NCBI GenBank assembly: GCA_016794735.1
Contig: JAEUJK010000231.1
Coordinates: forward strand, 1-10,514
Source of the DNA: Gemmatimonadota bacterium
GTDB lineage: Bacteria > Gemmatimonadota > Gemmatimonadetes > Gemmatimonadales > Gemmatimonadaceae
DNA length: 10,514 nt
Reading direction: 5' to 3'
This document shows positions 6,312 to 10,514 of this stretch, one piece after another (the stretch's first letter is position 1; each line of letters opens with the position of its first letter). A program made the translations under genes and the position numbers. The notes under the pieces are model-generated. The model was not told where the DNA came from. It saw only the letters and a list, made by a program, of their open reading frames with translations, and did no database searches.

Positions 6312-8261
6312 CTAGAACTCGATCTGCGCCCCCAACTCCACCACACGGTTCGGCGGCAGTCCGAAAAACTCCGACGCCGAGCGTGCATTGCGCGACATGA
6401 GGATGAAGAGCCGCTTGCGCCACCGCATCATGGCCGACGTGCCGCTGGCCAGGAGTCGATCGTGGCCCAGGTAGTACGTCGTGTCCATCGGTCGCGTGTG
6501 CAGCCCGTGCACCTCGCAGCGTTGCAGGACGTCGGTCACGGTCGGGGTCTGCATGAAGCCGAACGTGGCGTGAACCCGGAAGAAGCCGCCACCCAGCGGC
6601 GTGCACTCCACGCCGGTGGCGTCGTCCACCGTCGGGACGTTGGCCGACGCGATCGAGAGCAACACCACCTGCTGGTGGATCGCCCGGTTGTGCTTGAGGT
6701 GATGCAACAGCACCACCGGCGCACCCTCATCGTCCGACGTGAGGAACACCGCGGTCCCGGACACGCGCGGAATGCGACGGCGCTGCAGGTCCTCGAGGAG
6801 GAGCGGGAGGGGGATGCTCGCCTGCCGCATGCGGGCGGTGATCACCGCACGGCCCCGGTGCCAGGTGGTCATGAGCACCACGAACGCCAGCGCGATGCCT
6901 AACGGGACCCACCCGCCACTGCCGATCTTGAGGGCATTCGCCCCGAGGAAACTCAGGTCGAAGGCCAGGAAGGTCGCGGCCAGCACCGCCACACGCCCAG
7001 CCGACCAGCCCCACCGGGCGCGGGCAATCACCGCGAACAGGATCGTCGTGATCACCATCGTCCCGGTCACCGCAATGCCGTAGGCCACGCTGAGCGCCCC
7101 CGCGGTGCGAAACGACAGCACGATCACCACCGTGCCCACCATCAGGAGCGTGTTGACCTCCGGCACGTAGATCTGGCCGCGTTCCCGCGCCGACGTATGG
7201 ATGATGCGCAGCCGCGGCGCGTACCCGAGTTGCACGGATTGCTGCGCCAGCGAGAACGACCCCGAGATCAGCGCCTGGGACGCGACGATCGCCGCCAGCG
7301 TCGCGATGACCAGGAGCGGATAGAGAAACCAGCGCGGGGCCAGCAGGTAGAACGGGTTGGCAATCGCCGTGGGATCCCGCAGCAGCAGCGCGCCCTGCCC
7401 GAAGTAGTTGAGCACCAGCGCGGGCAACACGAGGGTGAAGGCCGCCAGTCGAATGGGGCGTTTTCCAAAGTGCCCGATGTCGGCGTACAACGCCTCGGCG
7501 CCGGTGACGGCGAGGAACACCGCCCCGAGCACCGCAAAGGCCGTGAAGCCGTTGGTGGTGAGGAAGCGGATGCCGTACCACGGATTGGCCGCTGCGAGGA
7601 TCCGCGGGTCACGCGCCACCTCCACGGCGCCCAGCACCGCAATCGTGAGGAACCACAGGAGCGTGATGGGGCCGAACGCCTTCCCGATGCTATCGGTGCC
7701 GCGGCGTTGCACAAGGAACAACACGACGAGGATCACCAGGGTCGTCGTGACGACAAATGGCTTGAAGGCGGGCGTGACCACCTCGAGCCCCTCGATGGCA
7801 CCAAGCACGGAGATCGCCGGCGTGATCATCCCGTCGCCGAGCAGCAGGGCCGTGCCAAAGACACCAAGAAGGACGAGCATGGCGCGTCCGCGCACCGGCT
7901 TCCCGCCCTCGCGGTCCTGCAGCAACAACGCGAGCATCGCGAGCACCCCACCCTCACCGCGATTGTCCGCGCGCAGGATGAACACCAGGTACTTCACGAC
8001 GACGACCAGGAACAGCGACCAGAGGATCAGTGACAGCAGCCCATACACGTTCGCGGTGTTTGGGGCGAGTCCGTACGCGTGGCCGAAGGTCTCGCGAATG
8101 GTGTACAGCGGGCTCGTGCCGATATCGCCAAAGACAACGCCGAGCGCGGCCAGGGTCAGGGTGGCAAGGCGTCCCGAGCCCGCATGGTCGGGGGTGTGGC
8201 TTCCCTCGCTCGACGCGGCAGCCGTCGGCGCGGGCGGAACAGGTGCGACAGTGGTGGACAT
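6312..8261 (-). CDS. kup: Kup-type low-affinity potassium uptake transporter
   Basis: A 649-residue member of the KUP/HAK/KT (TrkD) family, which imports K+ by proton symport through a 12-helix inner-membrane domain. Family landmarks are in order: GVVFGDIGTSPLYT at 41-54 (first membrane helix, with the conserved Asp), RADNRGEGGVLAML at 97-110, LGDGMITPAISVLGAIEGL at 141-159, the VTGAEALYADIGHFGKRPIR segment in the middle, and the C-terminal signature NRVVELGAQIEF at the very end. The soluble C-terminal domain starts after about residue 480. Length is normal for the family. The first 30 residues are a Pro/Ala/Ser-rich cytoplasmic extension. The start at 8261 is the natural one, although no Shine-Dalgarno is visible. 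Leu454 uses the rare TTA codon. The gene is divergent from the KdpE/KdpD-like operon and shares its control region. Confidence 0.97.
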   Translation of the reverse strand: MSTTVAPVPPAPTAAASSEGSHTPDHAGSGRLATLTLAALGVVFGDIGTSPLYTIRETFGHAYGLAPNTANVYGLLSLILWSLFLVVVVKYLVFILRADNRGEGGVLAMLALLLQDREGGKPVRGRAMLVLLGVFGTALLLGDGMITPAISVLGAIEGLEVVTPAFKPFVVTTTLVILVVLFLVQRRGTDSIGKAFGPITLLWFLTIAVLGAVEVARDPRILAAANPWYGIRFLTTNGFTAFAVLGAVFLAVTGAEALYADIGHFGKRPIRLAAFTLVLPALVLNYFGQGALLLRDPTAIANPFYLLAPRWFLYPLLVIATLAAIVASQALISGSFSLAQQSVQLGYAPRLRIIHTSARERGQIYVPEVNTLLMVGTVVIVLSFRTAGALSVAYGIAVTGTMVITTILFAVIARARWGWSAGRVAVLAATFLAFDLSFLGANALKIGSGGWVPLGIALAFVVLMTTWHRGRAVITARMRQASIPLPLLLEDLQRRRIPRVSGTAVFLTSDDEGAPVVLLHHLKHNRAIHQQVVLLSIASANVPTVDDATGVECTPLGGGFFRVHATFGFMQTPTVTDVLQRCEVHGLHTRPMDTTYYLGHDRLLASGTSAMMRWRKRLFILMSRNARSASEFFGLPPNRVVELGAQIEF

Positions 8262-8494
8262 GATCGAGCGAGAGAACCGGTCCGACGTTTCGGGTCATCA
8301 CGACCGACCCGGACGCGGCACCAGCAACAGGCCTTCCCTCGAATATTCGACGCGCGGACCCCGTCACCCGCGCTAAGAACCCATTAAAACCGGGGGCGCC
8401 GACCCCTGCGTGTGGCGGAGCCAATCTGCAAAGGACGATACCTTTCAGCGTGCCCCCAGACTCCGAGCCTCGAGCGTCGGCGGATCCTCGCCCC
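8262..8494. promoter_or_regulatory. Shared divergent control region of kup and the kdpE/kdpD-like operon
   Basis: A 233-bp gap (188 bp if the GTG start at 8450 is used) between divergent genes. It contains a perfect 12-bp palindrome TCGAATATTCGA at 8339-8350, a dyad CGGGTC-N9-GACCCG at 8291-8311, and an A/T-rich island at 8373-8390 (TAAGAAC...ATTAAAAC) that stands out in GC-rich DNA and is the likeliest promoter core. I cannot assign -10/-35 boxes with confidence on either strand. I see no obvious match to the T-rich KdpE operator of Escherichia coli, and no riboswitch fold I recognise. Confidence 0.5.
8339..8350. promoter_or_regulatory. 12-bp perfect palindrome, candidate operator
   Basis: TCGAATATTCGA equals its own reverse complement. 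It lies 78 bp from the kup start and 145 bp from the response-regulator start, where a dimeric regulator could act on both promoters. The flanking bases do not extend the symmetry. Binding by the neighbouring KdpE-type regulator is a guess. Confidence 0.35.
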
Positions 8495-9184
8495 ATGGCG
8501 CGAGTGCTCATCATTGACGACGAGCCCCGCATACGCGCCGTCGTTCGCGCGGCGTTGCGCGACGACGTGGAGGAAGTGCGCGAGGCCGGGACGGCCGCCG
8601 AAGGGCTCGCGCTCGCCTCGGTCTTTCGCCCCGACCTCATCGTGCTGGACCTCGGCCTCCCCGATCGCGATGGATTGGCCGTCTGCCGTGACCTGCGGGC
8701 ATGGACCGACGTGCCCATCGTCGTGCTCTCGGCGCGCCACGCCGAGGACGAAAAGGCGACGCTGCTCGATGCGGGCGCGGACGACTACGTCACCAAGCCC
8801 TTTGGTGATCGCGAGTTGCGGGCCCGGGTGCGCGCCCAGCTCCGGCGCGCCCGCATGCGGCCGTCCGACGAATCCAGCGCCCCGCTTGTCGTCGGCGACC
8901 TCAGCATCGACGTCGCCCGCCGCCAGGTGAGCCGCGGTGGCGCCGCGGTACACCTCACCCCCACCGAATGGGGACTGCTGGTCGCGCTGGTGACAAACGC
9001 GGGAAAGACGATGACGCACCGCCAGCTCTTCCGCGCGGTGTGGGGGGACGTGCACGGGGATGCGCACCAGTACCTGCGTGTCTACGTGGCGCACCTGCGG
9101 CGAAAGATCGAGCAGGATGCCGTGACCCCGCGCTACATCATCACGGAGCCGGGCGTGGGCTACCGGTTTGAGCCCGGTGGCTGA
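8495..9184 (+). CDS. kdpE: KdpE-type OmpR-family response regulator
   Basis: A 229-residue two-component response regulator. The receiver domain (2-118) has the acidic pocket Asp8-Asp9, the phospho-acceptor Asp52 (IVLDLGLP), Ser79 and Lys101 in DDYVTKPFG. The DNA-binding winged helix (about 130-227) reads LTPTEWGLLVALVTNAGK, then THRQLFRAVWG, YLRVYVAHLRRK and ITEPGVGYRF, a pattern closest to KdpE among OmpR-type regulators. The chosen start at 8495 gives MARVLIIDDE. A GTG at 8450 would add 15 unconserved residues, with AAGGA (8431-8435) a distant 14 nt upstream, so it remains a real alternative. In known systems KdpE, phosphorylated by KdpD under low K+ or salt stress, activates kdpFABC. Here the visible potassium gene is the divergent kup. 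The kinase gene follows 7 nt after the stop. Confidence 0.93.
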   Translation: MARVLIIDDEPRIRAVVRAALRDDVEEVREAGTAAEGLALASVFRPDLIVLDLGLPDRDGLAVCRDLRAWTDVPIVVLSARHAEDEKATLLDAGADDYVTKPFGDRELRARVRAQLRRARMRPSDESSAPLVVGDLSIDVARRQVSRGGAAVHLTPTEWGLLVALVTNAGKTMTHRQLFRAVWGDVHGDAHQYLRVYVAHLRRKIEQDAVTPRYIITEPGVGYRFEPGG

Positions 9185-9191
9185 CCGGCCC

Positions 9192-10514
9192 ATGTCCGCA
9201 CCGCTCACAGACGATGAACCTGTGCGTGGCCGGTGGTGGCTCACGTGGGGGCTCTGGGCGCTGCTCTTCGCTGCGGTCCTTGCCGGGCTCGTGGCCCTTC
9301 GCCCCATCCTCGACAAGGCGCACGTCGCGCTCGCCCTCCTCATGGTCGTCCTGGGTGGGAGCGCCGCAGCCGGGCAGCGCCTGGGGATCGCCCTCGCCGT
9401 CGCGGCGTTCTTCGGCTTCAACTTCTTCTTCGTCCTTCCCTATCACACGCTGGTCGTGGCGCACCCGCTCGATTGGTTGGTGCTCGCGATCTTCCTCGCG
9501 ACAGGGCTGGTCGGCGCGCGTCTCCTGGCCCGCGCGCAGGAACGCGCAGAGACGGCACGCCTGCGCACGCTCGAGGTCGAACGTCTGGCGGCACTCGGCG
9601 CCGAGACCTTGAGTGCGGGTGGGGCAGAGGTCGCGCTGCACGGTGTGCTGGACGTCATCCGCACGACGTTGCGCGTCTCGCAGTGTGAGATCCTCCTGCC
9701 GCGCGGGGCGTCGCCAACACTCGTCGCCCGGCTGCGGGGCGTTGGGGATGGTGTGGCCACCGGCGGCGAGCTCGCGAATGCACTCAGCCTTGCCGCCTGG
9801 GTGGGCGAGCGGCGTGCGGTCGCCGCGGAATGCGCGGACGGCACCAAGTGGACCAGCGAACCCTCCGGCGCGGGGATGTCGCACCGGTGGCCGCCCCCGG
9901 GTCGCGCGCTGCGCGCCCTGTACGTCCCGCTGCAGGTCCGCGACCGCCTGGTGGGGGTGCTGAGCATCGCCAACACCACGGCCTTCACCCTCGACCCGAG
10001 CCAGGAGCAGTTCCTCAGCGCACTCTCGTACTACGCCGCGTTAGGCGTGGAGCGGGTGGCGCTGGTGGCGGAGGCCGAACGCGCCGAGGCGTTTCGCGAG
10101 GCCGACGCACTGAAAGCGGCGCTGCTCACCGGTGTGTCGCACGACCTGCGCACCCCGCTCACCACCATCAAGGCGCTCGCCCAACGGTTGCGCGCCCGCG
10201 GCGATGCGGACGCTGGCACGATCGAGGACGAAGCCGACCGGCTCAATCGGCTGGTGGCCGACCTGCTGGACCTGTCGCGACTGAACGCGGGGGCCCTCCC
10301 GCTGCGCCTCGAGGTGAACGCCGCCGAGGACCTCGCGGGCGCTGCGATCCGGCAGATGGGTCCCGCACTCGCGCCCGGCCAGGTGACCACACGCATCGAG
10401 GGCACGGCCAATGGGGAGGCGCCATTGCTCCTGGGGCGGTTCGACTTCACCCACGCGTTGCGCGCCCTCGTGAACCTGTTGGAGAACGCACGGAAGTACA
10501 GCCCACCCGGCGCG
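9192..10514 (+). CDS. KdpD-like sensor histidine kinase lacking the N-terminal sensor domain (3' truncated by window)
   Basis: An uninterrupted frame of 441 codons from ATG 9192 to the window end without a stop, so the C-terminus is missing. Only 14 hydrophilic residues precede four membrane helices (about 15-40, 45-61, 64-83 and 93-112), with FFGFNFFFVLPYHTL at 73-87 typical of the KdpD DUF4118 membrane domain. A basic helix and a GAF-like region follow (about 130-290). The HisKA dimerisation helix has the phospho-acceptor His317 in SHDLRTPLTTIKA, and the N-box Asn432 in LVNLLENARKYS starts the ATPase domain. Classical KdpD carries some 400 residues before the membrane helices (KdpD and universal-stress-like domains with a Walker A motif); these are absent, and the 7-nt gap to the regulator gene leaves no room for them. 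The partner is surely the upstream KdpE-type regulator. Leu284 uses TTA. Confidence 0.92.
   Translation, partial: MSAPLTDDEPVRGRWWLTWGLWALLFAAVLAGLVALRPILDKAHVALALLMVVLGGSAAAGQRLGIALAVAAFFGFNFFFVLPYHTLVVAHPLDWLVLAIFLATGLVGARLLARAQERAETARLRTLEVERLAALGAETLSAGGAEVALHGVLDVIRTTLRVSQCEILLPRGASPTLVARLRGVGDGVATGGELANALSLAAWVGERRAVAAECADGTKWTSEPSGAGMSHRWPPPGRALRALYVPLQVRDRLVGVLSIANTTAFTLDPSQEQFLSALSYYAALGVERVALVAEAERAEAFREADALKAALLTGVSHDLRTPLTTIKALAQRLRARGDADAGTIEDEADRLNRLVADLLDLSRLNAGALPLRLEVNAAEDLAGAAIRQMGPALAPGQVTTRIEGTANGEAPLLLGRFDFTHALRALVNLLENARKYSPPGA

Noticed and set aside
6229..6606. N-terminal extension of the beta-lactamase-family gene by 126 codons
   Set aside because: It would overlap the 3' end of kup and would bury a good lipoprotein signal peptide inside the protein. 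The start at 6228 is far better.
7197..8376. Two overlapping plus-strand open frames of 278 and 322 codons antisense to kup
   Set aside because: The kup product matches its family from end to end. The antisense products are low-complexity Arg/Ser/Thr- or Asp/Arg/Gln-rich.
8391..8407. GC-rich inverted repeat near CGGGGGCGCCGACCCC as a terminator or operator
   Set aside because: Only about four or five pairs form with a short loop, which is common by chance in DNA this rich in G and C.
8384..9421. 345-codon minus-strand open frame antisense to the response regulator and the start of the kinase
   Set aside because: The opposite strand encodes unmistakable KdpE and KdpD-like motifs. The antisense product shows no domain and spans a gene boundary.

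Overview
The window comes from a high-GC bacterial chromosome (about two thirds G+C by eye). It shows strong G/C preference at third codon positions and mostly no clear Shine-Dalgarno sequences. Gene style (Tat-exported sugar-isomerase-like proteins, secreted S15 peptidases, lipoprotein beta-lactamase-like hydrolases, a left-edge protein with a 'PLYTNLG' N-terminus) suggests a Gemmatimonadota-like organism. That placement is an inference from gene character, not from a marker gene. I see no tRNA, rRNA, CRISPR array, insertion sequence or phage gene.

Layout. Left edge (1-143, minus): the N-terminus of an exported protein cut by the window. A 222-bp divergent gap follows, with two small hairpins. 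Then a plus-strand pair: a Tat-signal TIM-barrel sugar phosphate isomerase/epimerase-like protein (366-1271) and a secreted CocE/S15-type serine peptidase/esterase (1321-3141). A perfect 10-bp hairpin lies in the convergent gap that ends this block. Next come four minus-strand genes, read from right to left: the Kup potassium transporter (8261-6312), a lipoprotein beta-lactamase-family serine hydrolase (6228-4774), a DinB-like four-helix protein (4719-4213) and a short-chain dehydrogenase with an apparent signal peptide (4158-3214). A divergent 233-bp regulatory region (8262-8494) separates kup from a plus-strand two-component operon. That operon holds a KdpE-type response regulator (8495-9184) and, 7 nt later, a KdpD-like histidine kinase (9192 to beyond the right edge). 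The kinase has the four-helix membrane domain, GAF and HisKA parts but lacks the large cytoplasmic N-terminal KdpD sensor domain.

How the genes work together. The clearest functional unit is potassium homeostasis: Kup sits head to head with a KdpD/KdpE-like pair, and no kdpFABC is visible in the window. This suggests that the two-component system may control the constitutive-type transporter Kup rather than, or in addition to, the Kdp ATPase. The shared promoter region contains a perfect 12-bp palindrome, a second spaced dyad and an A/T-rich island, all candidate control sites. The remaining genes are mostly secreted or envelope hydrolases and oxidoreductases with no obvious shared pathway. 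A separate sequence-level oddity is that every TTA leucine codon I can find in the recognised genes (four of four) sits in the same 8-mer, CGTTAGGC.
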